Below are positions 7,381 through 16,322 of a DNA stretch of 64,000 nt, piece after piece (position 1 is the first letter of the stretch; the number at the start of each line of letters is the position of its first letter). Position numbers and translations under genes: made by a program. Where the stretch lies: NCBI GenBank assembly GCA_004554165.1, contig SFNQ01000008.1:1-64000 (forward strand), in the 5' to 3' direction. The notes under the pieces are model-generated. The model had not been told where the DNA came from. It saw only the letters and a program-made list of their open reading frames with translations, and did not search any database. This stretch comes from Clostridiales bacterium (lineage in GTDB: Bacteria > Bacillota > Clostridia > Christensenellales > CAG-138).

Positions 7381-9267
7381 ATGAAATGGCTTGGGAAATC
7401 AAAATGGATTCGGAAGCTGGCGATGCTTTTGATCGACGCAATGCTGCTGTGCATCGCGTTATATTTTGCCTACCTTTTGCGCTTTGACGGGGAAACCGGC
7501 CAGACCGCCAACTATTACTCCACCTTCTCGCACACCTTCCATTTTCTCGGCATCTATCTTGTCGCCTTCGCCATCGGCGGCGTGTACGATATTCTCTGGC
7601 GCTATGCCGGCGGCAGCGAGGTCATGCGCCTTGCGCTGATTTCCGGCGCCGCCTGCGCGGTCTGCGTTGTGCTGGATACCCTGCTTGTCTGGAACGTGTC
7701 CCGGGGGCTGCTGGTGATGCATGCGCTGCTCTCGGTCGCGCTGGTCGGCGCGTCGCGCCTTGTCTGGCGGATGCTCAAAAACTCCGCCTGGCTGCAAAAC
7801 CGCCTGCGCCACCGCGAGACCCCTGTCGGTCCGCGGCTGATGATCGTCGGCGCGGGCAACGCGGGCGTATACCTCCTGAACATGTGCAAAAACGATCCCT
7901 CCCTCGGCCAGCCCATCCTGTTTGTGGACAGCAGCCAGCGGAAGCAGAAGCTCCGCATCCATGGCGTTGCCGTGCGCGGGCGGCCGGAGGACATTCCCAA
8001 GCTGGCCGCAAAATACGACATTCAGGAAATTGTCATTGCCGTGCCGAATCTTCGCGGCAGCGCGCTCAACGCGCTGGTGGAGACCTGCAAGGAAACGCCC
8101 TGCCGCGTGCGCATTCTCATCCAGATGCAAAACTCCGACGACGCGCAGGACAAGCCCGGCATGTTCGTGCGCGAGTTGAACATATCCGATTTTCTCTCCC
8201 GCGACGAGGTTACGCTGGATACGCAGGGGATTTCCGAGTATATCACGGGCAAGAGCGTACTCGTCACGGGCGGCGGCGGCTCCATCGGCTCCGAGCTCTG
8301 CCGCCAGATCATGCGCTTTTCGCCGCGGCTGCTCACGGTGTTCGACTTCTATGAAAACTGCGCATATGAGCTGGAATGTGAATTAAAACAGCGCTTTGGC
8401 CGCGATTGCCCGGTGCGCGTTCTGATCGGCTCCGTGCGCGACAGGCAGCGTCTCGACGAGGTCATGGACGATTGTAAGCCGCAGGTGCTGTTCCACGCGG
8501 CTGCGCACAAGCACGTTCCGCTCATGGAGGACAGTCCTGCGGAGGCGGTTAAAAACAACGTTTTCGGCACCAGAAATGCGCTGGAATCCGCGTCGGCGCA
8601 CGGCGTAGACCGCTTTGTGCTGCTGTCCACGGACAAGGCCGTCAACCCAACAAACATCATGGGCGCCACAAAGCGCGTAACGGAAATGCTGGTGCAGTAT
8701 TATGCAGGGAAAAGCGAAATGAAGTGTATGGCCGTGCGCTTTGGCAACGTTCTGGGCAGCCACGGCAGCGTTATCCCGCTGTTTGAGCGGCAGATTCGCG
8801 AGGGCGGCCCGGTGACGGTGACGCATCCCGATATCATCCGCTATTTCATGACCATTCCCGAGGCGGCGCAGCTGGTTTTGCAGGCGGGCAGCATCGCGCG
8901 CAGCGGCTCGATCTGCGTGCTGGACATGGGCGAGCCGGTGCGCATCGACGATCTGGCGCGCCAGCTCATCCGGTTCTACGGCTATGAGCCCAACGTCAAT
9001 ATGGATATCGTCTATACGGGGCTCCGGCCCGGCGAAAAGCTCTATGAGGAGCTTTTGACCGACCGGGAGCGGGACCGCATGGAGCGCACCGCCCATGAAA
9101 AGATCATGATCGCGCCGGTAGCGGAGCAGGACGACGCGGTGTTCCAGCGGCAGCTGGCCGCGCTGCTGACCGCTGCGGAGCGAAACGACGGGGGCGTTTC
9201 CGCGGCGCTGGCCGCCATGGTTCCCGGCTTCCTCGCGGAAAACGAAGCCGGCACGGAAAGCGCCTGA
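7381..9267 (+). CDS. Membrane nucleotide-sugar 4,6-dehydratase (PglF/WbpM/CapD type)
   Basis: 628 residues. Four N-terminal membrane spans (about residues 13-35, 50-72, 81-104, 110-132) are followed by a nucleotide-binding domain (IVGAGNAGVYLL, about 155-170). A C-terminal extended SDR domain has the NAD motif TGGGGSIGSEL near residue 295. In STDKAVNPTNIMGATK the usual SDR tyrosine is replaced by methionine, as is known for this long membrane class. The family converts UDP-N-acetylhexosamines to 4-keto-6-deoxy sugars, a first step toward modified surface sugars. The start at 7381 has no ribosome binding site and lies 10 bases after the -10 box; ATG codons further in also lack one. No glycan operon is directly adjacent, but five glycosyltransferases lie 11-20 kb downstream. 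The exact substrate cannot be read from the sequence. Confidence 0.92.
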   Translation: MKWLGKSKWIRKLAMLLIDAMLLCIALYFAYLLRFDGETGQTANYYSTFSHTFHFLGIYLVAFAIGGVYDILWRYAGGSEVMRLALISGAACAVCVVLDTLLVWNVSRGLLVMHALLSVALVGASRLVWRMLKNSAWLQNRLRHRETPVGPRLMIVGAGNAGVYLLNMCKNDPSLGQPILFVDSSQRKQKLRIHGVAVRGRPEDIPKLAAKYDIQEIVIAVPNLRGSALNALVETCKETPCRVRILIQMQNSDDAQDKPGMFVRELNISDFLSRDEVTLDTQGISEYITGKSVLVTGGGGSIGSELCRQIMRFSPRLLTVFDFYENCAYELECELKQRFGRDCPVRVLIGSVRDRQRLDEVMDDCKPQVLFHAAAHKHVPLMEDSPAEAVKNNVFGTRNALESASAHGVDRFVLLSTDKAVNPTNIMGATKRVTEMLVQYYAGKSEMKCMAVRFGNVLGSHGSVIPLFERQIREGGPVTVTHPDIIRYFMTIPEAAQLVLQAGSIARSGSICVLDMGEPVRIDDLARQLIRFYGYEPNVNMDIVYTGLRPGEKLYEELLTDRERDRMERTAHEKIMIAPVAEQDDAVFQRQLAALLTAAERNDGGVSAALAAMVPGFLAENEAGTESA

Positions 9268-9422
9268 CGTTCGTTGCGGCCTCCGCAGCGGGACGGCAAT
9301 CGATTCGGGGCGGAAGGGCTTCGGCGCACGCGGCGTCTGCCTCCCGCCCGTTTCCGGCCTTCGGGAGTTGAAGCTCGGGTCTGCCCGCAGCGGGAAAATC
9401 GTTTCGCAGAGGAAGAGGACCG

Positions 9423-10628
9423 ATGAACAGGGTTTATTGCAGAATGTATCAGGGTGTGCTGAAGCTCGCCATGCCCTTCATGCCCTGGCGCAGGCCGGAG
9501 CTGCTGGAGGGCGCGGGCAGCCTTTTGCGCCTGCCGGCGCTGATACGCGGTCTGGGGCTTGACAGGGTCCTGCTGGTTACAGGCCCGGTCATCGCCTCTC
9601 TGGGCCTGCCGGAGCCGCTGCTGCAGGGCCTTGCCGGGGAGGGCATCCACTGCGCCGTTTACGCTGAAACCGTGCAGAACCCCACAATCGATAACATCGA
9701 GGCGGCGCTGGCCCTGTATCACGCCCAGCGCTGTCAGGGCATCATCGCCTTTGGCGGCGGCTCGCCCATGGACTGCGCCAAGGGCGTCGGCGCCCGGCTT
9801 GCGCGCCCGGACAGAACGATCCCCGAGATGAAGGGCATCCTCAGGGTCCGAAAGCCCCTGCCCCCGCTGTTTGCCATCCCCACCACCGCCGGCTCCGGCA
9901 GCGAAACCACGCTGGCCGCAGTCATTACCGACAGCCGCACCCATGAAAAATATGCCCTCAGCGACTGGCCGCTTATCCCGCACTACGCCGTGCTCGATCC
10001 CGGTCTCACGGCGGGGCTTCCGCCAAAGGTCACGGCCACCACGGGGATGGACGCGCTGACCCATGCCGTGGAGGCCTACATCGGCCGCAGCAACACGAAG
10101 GAAACCCGGGCCATGGCCCGCGAGGCCGTCAGGCTGATCTTCCAAAATCTCGAAGCGGTATATGCGGACGGGAGCAACCTTGCCGCCCGGGCCGGCATGC
10201 AGCGCGCCTCCTTCTGCGCGGGCGTGGCCTTCACCCGGGCCTATGTGGGCTACGTCCATGCCATTGCGCATTCGCTGGGCGGACGCTACAACGTCCCGCA
10301 TGGGCTTGCCAACGCCGTCCTGCTCCCCCATGTGCTCAGGCGTTACGGGAACGCGGTCCGGAAGCCCCTGGCCGAGCTGGCCGACCTCGCCGGTCTTTCA
10401 GAAGCCGCCGACAACGCGCAGCAAAAGTCCCACCGTTTTATCCTCGCCATTAATGAGATGAACGCGCGCATAGGTATCCCCGGGGAGATTGCGCAGATTT
10501 GCCCGGAGGACATCCCGGCCATGGCCCGGCGCGCGGCAGAGGAGGCCAATCCCCTGTATCCGGTGCCCCGCCTGATGGATGCAGACGAACTGGCGGAGAT
10601 CTACCGCCTTGTCATGCCTTCCCGGTGA
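9423..10628 (+). CDS. Iron-containing (group III) alcohol dehydrogenase
   Basis: 401 residues, normal length. The nucleotide motif GGGSPMDCAK and the following IPTTAGSGSE are typical. Metal ligands are seen in the aspartate/histidine motif DALTHAVEAYIG and in HAIAHSLGGRYNVPHG. It should be an NAD(P)-dependent dehydrogenase that reduces aldehydes or ketones, or oxidises alcohols, with an iron or similar divalent metal. Substrate is not predictable. GAGGAAGAGG precedes the ATG at 9423. It lies 155 bases after the dehydratase with no clear terminator between them, so co-transcription is possible. The first 30 residues are slightly longer than in short family members. Confidence 0.93.
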   Translation: MNRVYCRMYQGVLKLAMPFMPWRRPELLEGAGSLLRLPALIRGLGLDRVLLVTGPVIASLGLPEPLLQGLAGEGIHCAVYAETVQNPTIDNIEAALALYHAQRCQGIIAFGGGSPMDCAKGVGARLARPDRTIPEMKGILRVRKPLPPLFAIPTTAGSGSETTLAAVITDSRTHEKYALSDWPLIPHYAVLDPGLTAGLPPKVTATTGMDALTHAVEAYIGRSNTKETRAMAREAVRLIFQNLEAVYADGSNLAARAGMQRASFCAGVAFTRAYVGYVHAIAHSLGGRYNVPHGLANAVLLPHVLRRYGNAVRKPLAELADLAGLSEAADNAQQKSHRFILAINEMNARIGIPGEIAQICPEDIPAMARRAAEEANPLYPVPRLMDADELAEIYRLVMPSR

Positions 10629-11145
10629 AGCGCCCCGTCGCGATGAAAGCCACCCTCGTGGGGAAGCCGGTACGTTTCCCGGGTTTTGGCGGTCGCCTCT
10701 GGCGGCATTTCGCCCGTTTTTGTTTGCGCTCCGCTTTGCTTCCACCAGCGCCCGCCCTTCTTCAAAAACGCAGTTTTTTACAAAATCCTTGAATTTACCA
10801 TAGATCAGCAATATACTGTAATAAGATTGTCCTGTTATTAAAGAGACAATTTGGTTTGAAAAGGCTGCGTTGATTCCTGCCGTTTTGTGGCTGCTGCCAG
10901 AGGATCATCCATGCCAAAGCAGCCGTCAAAGGCCCGGGCTCACTCCGGAAAAGCGCGTGGGAGCCGCCTGCCTTTGCCGGCAACAGGGATAGGACCTGCG
11001 CCCGAGGCACACCGGGGATCGCTTCGGCCTCTCCCGTTATCCGGTCAGCGCAGAGGCTGCTGGTTTTTGTCCGCGCGGCAGCGGTTTTTCCACTGAAGCG
11101 CAGCATGCGGCCGCGCCATCCATCATCACCGCAGAGGAGAGCAGA
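10629..11145. other. Gap with a promoter and a long leader
   Basis: About 520 bases. A sigma-A-type promoter lies at 10789-10817. From its expected start to the ATG at 11146 there are about 320 untranslated bases. I looked for a c-di-GMP riboswitch, which would make sense here, but the conserved GEMM-I core is not visible. No gene is seen. Confidence 0.45.
10789..10817 (+). promoter_or_regulatory. Sigma-A promoter of the EAL-domain gene
   Basis: TTGAAT (10789-10794), 17 bases, TATACT (10812-10817), in an AT-rich island within GC-rich surroundings. It points toward the EAL gene at 11146. Confidence 0.7.
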
Positions 11146-13722
11146 ATGAGCCACACAACGAGAAGTACCGGCATGATTTCATTGATCGTCGTCGGCGCCT
11201 CGCCCTCCCTTCTTCCGGAATTGCAGCGCGCCCTGCCAGACAGCAACTGTCTTTCGGTTGCCGACGCAGCGGGCGCCCAGGCAATGCTCGCCCATGCCGA
11301 CGCCAGCGTTGTCCTTGTGGATTTCTGCGCGGCGAAGGCTTCTCAGCTTCTCCGGCAGATGGATGAGGACCCTGCGTTTGACGGGCTTGCGCTCATGGCC
11401 GCCATTCCCGCAGGGGACAGCGAGGCAGAGGCCCTCGCTTATCGCTGCGGCGCTTTGCGTACCATCGCTCTGCCGTTTGACGCGGAGACTCTTCGGCAGG
11501 AGATTTGCGGCCTGACAGAATTGACCGCCGCGGTGCGCAGGCAGGAAGCGCGCCGCTGGAAATCCCAGCTTGCCCACCGCTCCCAGATTAACGAAAAAAC
11601 CGGCCTGTGGAACTGGCAGACCTTTTGCAGCAAAACGGAGCAGCGTACCCGCGCCCGCTCCGAGTGCCAGTATGTGTTGGCGCACTGGGATATCGACCGT
11701 TTTATGCTGTTCAACCAGACCTTCGGCATTGCCGAGGGCGACCGGTTCCTCGCAAATCTGGGCATGCGGTATCGCAATCTGTTTGAAGGCATGGAGGGCG
11801 TCGTTTCCTTCGGCTATTTCGATGCGGACAATTTTCTCGCCTGCTGGGAAAAGGACGCTTTCGATGCGGCCAGCTTTTGCCGGCTTGTAACCGAACAGAC
11901 CTGCTGTGTTTATTCCAATTATCGGTTTACCGTCCGGTTCGGCTTCTGCGAGTTCGACAATTCCGGGGCGGATATTGCCCTCATTTGCGATCAGGCGCTG
12001 CTTGCCTTGCGCTCCACCAAGCAGCACAACGACGCTTTCTTCGCCTGGTACGATGAGTCCCTGCGCCTCCATGTACTTGAAGAGCAGCAGCTCCTCTCCG
12101 AGATGGATACCGCCATCGCCGAGGAGCAATTCCTCGTGTATTTTCAGCCACAGTATAATTATGATACCAAAGAACTGGTCGGTGCGGAAGCTCTCGTGCG
12201 CTGGAAACATCCGCAAAAGGGCATGATCCCGCCGGACCGTTTTATTCCCCTGTACGAGCAGCGCGGGTTTATTTTTGAACTCGACCGCTATATTTGGAAT
12301 CGCGTCTGCCGCCAGCTGCGCGCCTGGCTGGACATGGGCATCCGCATACCGAAGGTTTCGGTCAATGTCTCGCGACGCGACCTGCTGCACCCGCAGTTTG
12401 TCGATGTGCTGCGCAATCTGCTGAAAACCTACCGGCTCTCCCCCGCTCTGCTGGGCCTTGAGATCACGGAGTCCGCCTATATGGAGAATTCCCACCAGCT
12501 TATTCAGGCGGCAAACGCTCTGCGCGAGGCGGGCTTTTCCATCGAGATCGATGATTTCGGCAGCGGCTACTCCTGCCTGAATACGCTGCGGGACGTGCCT
12601 GTGGACCTGCTCAAGCTGGATATGAAATTCCTCTTCAGCGAACACAGCGATCGCGGCGGCCGCATCCTCAGTTCCATCGTCCGCATGGCGCATTCGCTGG
12701 ATTTGCCGGTGCTGGCGGAGGGCGTGGAAACGCGCCAGCAGGCAGACTACCTCAAGAGCATCAACTGTCTGCTCATGCAGGGTTATTATTTTGCAAAGCC
12801 CCTGCCCGCAGAAGAGTTTGAGCGGCTTTTGCGGGAAGCGGAGGGCTGCTCCTCCATACAGGACCGGCTCAAGCGCGGCATTGACGGCGCGGCGGATTTT
12901 CTCGACGCCAGCACGCAGTCCGCGCTGCTGTTCAACAGTTTTGTGGGCGGCGCTGGTATCGTTGAATACGACGGCGTCTGCCTGAACGCGCTGCGGCTCA
13001 ACGATCAGTTTTTTGAGCAGCTTGCCATCACGCCGACGGAATACGGCAGCCTCAGCCACGACCTGCTGGATTACTGCGCGCCGGAATCCCGCGGCGCGCT
13101 GATCGCCGCACTGGAAAGCGCAATACAGACCGGGCAGGAAACCGGTCTGGAGCTTTTCATTCGCTCGCTGCGCGGGAACAGCCCCCCCTCCTGGCTCCGT
13201 TGCCGCCTGCGCTTTCTTGCAAAAAAGGTGGAAAGCTGTATCTTCTACTGTTCCATCGAAAATATCAGCCAGCAGAAACGCCTCCAGCTCATATGCCAAA
13301 GCGTCAGCCACGCCATTCCCGGCGGCATAGCCGCCTATGAGGTCCGTCCGGATGGCATCTTCCGCCAATACGCATCGGAGAGTATGGCGGCCCTCACCGG
13401 CTGGACGCAGCTGGAATATGCGGCCCGGGGCGCGGAGGACCTGCTGTCCCGCGTTGATCCGCCCGACAGGCCGCGCATGCGGGAGGCCATCCACAGCGCC
13501 ATGGAGCAGGGAACATCTCTGGACCTGACCTTCCGCGCCATCCATAAGGACGGGCACGCGGTCTGGCTGAACCTTCGCGGGCGCAGGACTGGCGAGCAAA
13601 ACGGCCACCCGCTGCTCTTGGCCGTCTTTATCAGTCTTTCAAGCCTCTCAGAGCTGTACCCGGAGGCAATTCGCAGCGCGGATGGTACTCTTCCCTCCGC
13701 AACAGACGAGAACACGGAGTAA
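11146..13722 (+). CDS. c-di-GMP phosphodiesterase: receiver-like, degenerate GGDEF, EAL, PAS
   Basis: 858 residues. Residues 1-125 look like a receiver-type or other sensor domain. Residues 140-310 resemble GGDEF, but the signature position reads FGYFDADNF, so cyclase activity is unlikely. Residues 325-575 are an EAL domain with the catalytic set intact: GAEALVRW, ITESAY, IDDFGSGYS, LKLDMKF, LAEGVET and QGYYFAKP. The C-terminal part (about 710-835) resembles a PAS domain. The likely role is hydrolysis of c-di-GMP to pGpG in response to one or more signals. There are no membrane spans. AGAGGAGA precedes the ATG. The transcript carries a leader of about 320 bases and ends at the hairpin at 13878. 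Confidence 0.93.
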   Translation: MSHTTRSTGMISLIVVGASPSLLPELQRALPDSNCLSVADAAGAQAMLAHADASVVLVDFCAAKASQLLRQMDEDPAFDGLALMAAIPAGDSEAEALAYRCGALRTIALPFDAETLRQEICGLTELTAAVRRQEARRWKSQLAHRSQINEKTGLWNWQTFCSKTEQRTRARSECQYVLAHWDIDRFMLFNQTFGIAEGDRFLANLGMRYRNLFEGMEGVVSFGYFDADNFLACWEKDAFDAASFCRLVTEQTCCVYSNYRFTVRFGFCEFDNSGADIALICDQALLALRSTKQHNDAFFAWYDESLRLHVLEEQQLLSEMDTAIAEEQFLVYFQPQYNYDTKELVGAEALVRWKHPQKGMIPPDRFIPLYEQRGFIFELDRYIWNRVCRQLRAWLDMGIRIPKVSVNVSRRDLLHPQFVDVLRNLLKTYRLSPALLGLEITESAYMENSHQLIQAANALREAGFSIEIDDFGSGYSCLNTLRDVPVDLLKLDMKFLFSEHSDRGGRILSSIVRMAHSLDLPVLAEGVETRQQADYLKSINCLLMQGYYFAKPLPAEEFERLLREAEGCSSIQDRLKRGIDGAADFLDASTQSALLFNSFVGGAGIVEYDGVCLNALRLNDQFFEQLAITPTEYGSLSHDLLDYCAPESRGALIAALESAIQTGQETGLELFIRSLRGNSPPSWLRCRLRFLAKKVESCIFYCSIENISQQKRLQLICQSVSHAIPGGIAAYEVRPDGIFRQYASESMAALTGWTQLEYAARGAEDLLSRVDPPDRPRMREAIHSAMEQGTSLDLTFRAIHKDGHAVWLNLRGRRTGEQNGHPLLLAVFISLSSLSELYPEAIRSADGTLPSATDENTE

Positions 13723-13877
13723 CCGCCGTTGGTGATTCGCCAGAATGCAGCGCCGTTTGCCACCGTTTGGCCGGGGCGGCTTGTCCGAAACCCCGCGCGA
13801 CAGCTCCCTTTCCCGTTCCAGCGGAAGCCGGAGCGGCCGCCCGGGTGCGAATGCGAGAGGCAAAACCTGTGAAAGTC

Positions 13878-13906
13878 CGAAAAAGTGGCGTTCCGCCACT
13901 TTTTCG
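13878..13906. terminator. Bidirectional intrinsic terminator
   Basis: A perfect 13-bp stem, CGAAAAAGTGGCG (13878-13890) with CGCCACTTTTTCG (13894-13906), has a 3-nt loop (TTC). The T-run lies in the 3' arm in either orientation. It sits between the convergent EAL gene and the response regulator. A second hairpin (CACGCCC / GGGCGTG, about 13916-13939) follows. Confidence 0.8.
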
Positions 13907-14102
13907 ACACTCTGACACGCCCAAAAATCTTTCGGGCGTGCGGCTTTCATCGGCTCACGTTGCGGCAAACTGCTGACCGAAACGGACACGCCCCTTGCAA
14001 TGTCTCCCGCACGAATGGCTACTTTTAAAGCTATGAGCGGCATTACTGTTTTATGGACATCCACCGTTCCCTCCCGGTTTCTGTTGTACCTTTGCTTTTT
14101 TC

Positions 14103-14813
14103 TTAATCCCCCTCGCGAATCCAGTAGCCCACGCCGATTTCCGTGCGCAAATACTGCGGCGCGGCAGGATTCTTCTCGATCTTTCGGCGGATATTCGCCA
14201 TGTTGACGCGCAGAATCTGCTTATCAAAGGCTGCGTTCGGTCCCCAGATATTCTTGATCATAAAGTCGTAGGTAAGCACACGCCCCGCATGCCGCGCCAG
14301 AAGCTCAAGAATACGAAACTCGATCTGCGTCAGATGGATGTCCTCGCCGTCGAGAAAGACGCGGTGTCTGCCGTAATCCACGGTCAAACCGCCGCAATGG
14401 TACTCGCCCTCCTGCGCGCTGCCGCCCAGCGCCGCTTTCCGCTGCGCAGAGTGCCGCAGCGCCGTGCGCAGGCGGGCCATCAGCTCCGCCGTGGAAAAGG
14501 GTTTGGTCACATAGTCGTCCGCGCCCAGATCCAGCGCGGCCACCTTGTCCCGCTCATGCATGCGCGCAGAAACTACGAGGATGGGCACCTCCGACCACTC
14601 GCGAATGGACTGGATGACCCGCTGTCCGTCGATATCCGGCAGACCGAGATCCAGTATAATCGCGTCCGGACAGTGCGAGGACGCCAGCATGAGCGCCTGC
14701 GAGCCGTTCTGCGCGCTCAGCACATCAAAATTGTTTGCTGCAAGAACCGTGGAAATAAAGTTTGTGATGCTCGTCTCGTCCTCCACAACGAGAATGCGCT
14801 CCTTATGTCCCAT
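14103..14813 (-). CDS. kdpE: OmpR-family response regulator, KdpE-like
   Basis: 236 residues. The receiver domain (1-120) has the acidic pair (VVEDE), phosphoacceptor Asp near residue 54 (ILDLGLPDIDG), Ser in LVVSAR and Lys in VTKPFS. A winged-helix DNA-binding domain (about 140-232) contains HLTQIEFRILELLARHAGR and ends in LRTEIGVGYWIRE. Closest in type to KdpE, the potassium-response regulator. Its start overlaps the 3' end of the partner kinase by 11 bases, so it is translated second in a two-gene operon. No kdpFABC genes are nearby; ktrAB at 29.6-31.6 kb is a conceivable target, but this is inference. Confidence 0.9.
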   Translation of the reverse strand: MGHKERILVVEDETSITNFISTVLAANNFDVLSAQNGSQALMLASSHCPDAIILDLGLPDIDGQRVIQSIREWSEVPILVVSARMHERDKVAALDLGADDYVTKPFSTAELMARLRTALRHSAQRKAALGGSAQEGEYHCGGLTVDYGRHRVFLDGEDIHLTQIEFRILELLARHAGRVLTYDFMIKNIWGPNAAFDKQILRVNMANIRRKIEKNPAAPQYLRTEIGVGYWIREGD

Positions 14814-15909
14814 ATTTTGCTCCCTCCATCGGCAGTGTAAAAGAGACGCTCAGTCCGCCGGCCGGACGGTTCTTCGCCCACATGCGGCCGCCATGGGCCT
14901 TGATGATCGCGTTGCAGACCGAGAGGCCAATCCCCATATTCCGCTTGCTGTCGCCCGCGGAAGCGGAGACGCCTCCCCAATCCTCAAACAGATGCTTGAG
15001 CAGCTCCGGACGAACGCCGCAGCCGTTGTCCGATACGGTGAAGACTGCCCGTTCTCCCCCTTCCGCCGCAGCGGTCAGGTCGATCTCCGTGGCGTTCTCT
15101 CCATGGGTCACAACGTTTTCGAGAAGATTGACGAGCACCTGCTCGATCAGCATGGCGTCCATAGGGCAAACGAGAAGCTGCTCCGGCACATGTACCCGGA
15201 TCTCCCGCTCCGGAAAGCGCTTACAAAACTTTGCAACCGCCTCGGCCACCACCTCCTCCACCAGCTCCGGCGTTTTTTCTATCCGCGCCGCGCGGTCCTG
15301 ATCCTGACGGATGCGTGTGATCGTAAGCAGGTTTTCCACCATGCGGATGAGCCACTGGGCGTCGTTCTCGATCTCTTCGTGCAGACGCTGCCGCTGCGCC
15401 GGGTTGAGCTTATCCCCGTTTTCCATCAGCGCGGAGTTTGCCCCCAGGATGGAGGTCAGGGGCGTTCTGAGATCATGCGAAATGGCGCGCAGCAGATTGC
15501 CGCGGATCATCTCGCGGTCCGCGTCGCGCCGCGCCTGCTCCTGCTGCTTGATGCGCGCGGTCAGCGTACAGGTCAGAATGGATACCGCCAGCATGCAGGC
15601 AATGGCGATGGGATAGCCCGGCAAAAAGAAGTTGAACTCGAAATAGGGATAGGTAAACACATAGTTGACTGCGAGCACGCCGATCAGCGATGCGGTCACG
15701 CCATAACGATACCCATCGGTAAAGCGGGAAACCAGCAGCACCGCCAGAACGAACACCATCGAAACATAGGCGTCGCTGCTCTCCACGCCGTCGATGCCGC
15801 GCAAAAAGAAGCATACCCCTGCCGCAGCCGCAAGAATCAAAATGGTGCAGACCACATTTTTTAACGCGCGGCGCGCGCCGCCTGACCGCATCTCATCGCC
15901 CTTCGACAT
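14803..15909 (-). CDS. Sensor histidine kinase, KdpD-like C-terminal half (DUF4118)
   Basis: 368 residues from the ATG at 15909, which follows AAGGGG; the frame is open up to 15996 but upstream codons lack a ribosome binding site and that segment contains the promoter. Hydrophobic spans (about residues 18-110) match the DUF4118 membrane domain of KdpD. HisKA (AISHDLRTPLTSI, His near 145) and HATPase (NLLENVVTHG, DNGCGV, GIGLSV) follow. The large N-terminal KdpD sensor and USP domains of the enterobacterial protein are absent, as in several clostridial homologues. It should phosphorylate the KdpE-like regulator with which it overlaps. A minus-strand TATAAT at 15964-15969 is the likely -10 box; its -35 is poor. 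Confidence 0.9.
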   Translation of the reverse strand: MSKGDEMRSGGARRALKNVVCTILILAAAAGVCFFLRGIDGVESSDAYVSMVFVLAVLLVSRFTDGYRYGVTASLIGVLAVNYVFTYPYFEFNFFLPGYPIAIACMLAVSILTCTLTARIKQQEQARRDADREMIRGNLLRAISHDLRTPLTSILGANSALMENGDKLNPAQRQRLHEEIENDAQWLIRMVENLLTITRIRQDQDRAARIEKTPELVEEVVAEAVAKFCKRFPEREIRVHVPEQLLVCPMDAMLIEQVLVNLLENVVTHGENATEIDLTAAAEGGERAVFTVSDNGCGVRPELLKHLFEDWGGVSASAGDSKRNMGIGLSVCNAIIKAHGGRMWAKNRPAGGLSVSFTLPMEGAKYGT

Positions 15910-15981
15910 GGCATTTCCCCTTGTTTTCCCGCATTGTCCGACGGTTCCTCTCCGAACAGGGGTATTATAACATCCCTTCCG

Positions 15982-16019
15982 AAAAAAAAGAACCATCCGA
16001 ACAGCTTCCCTCCGGATGG
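15982..16019 (-). terminator. Intrinsic terminator of the 32-residue ORF
   Basis: On the minus strand CCATCCG (16013-16019) pairs with CGGATGG (15993-15999) and is followed by TTCTTTTTTTTC. It separates the small ORF transcript from the histidine kinase promoter. Confidence 0.75.
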
Positions 16020-16054
16020 CTCAATGCAGGCACAAACCCATTCCGATTCAGGCT

Positions 16055-16153
16055 TCAGTTTTTGGCCTGCTTCTTATCCACAATTTCCATAATCCAGTAA
16101 GTAAAGCCGCAAACGGCAAGGGAGATAGCAACCGCTGTAAGAACAAGCAACAT
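16055..16153 (-). CDS. 32-residue single-span membrane protein
   Basis: ATG at 16153 with GAGGAGGAT upstream; stop at 16055. The peptide begins MLLVLTAVAISLAVCGFTYW, a membrane span, and ends MEIVDKKQAKN. It has its own promoter (TTGCTG, 17 bases, TAAAAT) and a strong terminator directly after it, so it is a complete monocistronic unit between oadB (divergent) and the kinase. Such architecture argues for a real micro-protein. Its size is like the accessory subunits of transporters and respiratory enzymes (KdpF, CydX, MetS), but the sequence does not match any that I can recall. Partner unknown. Confidence 0.6.
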   Translation of the reverse strand: MLLVLTAVAISLAVCGFTYWIMEIVDKKQAKN

Positions 16154-16189
16154 ACGACAGGATCCTCCTCTGTTTGGTTTTGTACTATT

Positions 16190-16218
16190 ATTTTATTCGC
16201 CGGAGCTTGCCGCAGCAA
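16190..16218 (-). promoter_or_regulatory. Promoter of the 32-residue ORF
   Basis: On the minus strand TTGCTG (16213-16218), 17 bases, TAAAAT (16190-16195), about 35 bases before the ATG at 16153. Confidence 0.5.
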
Positions 16219-16322
16219 TGGCCTGGCAGAGTTCTTGATTTCGTGTTAAGGCCCAGCGACCACTTTTTAATGGTTCCTTTATGGGGTTAAAATGGTATAA
16301 AGAACTGGCCTTTTTCTAAATT

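Noticed and set aside
10818..11145. c-di-GMP riboswitch in the EAL gene leader
   Set aside because: The conserved GEMM-I core (GGGCAAACC and ACGCAAAGCC segments) is not seen. Left only as something to scan.
11179..13608. 809-residue minus-strand frame opposite the EAL gene
   Set aside because: Shadow of the real gene; no start signal and no recognisable domain.
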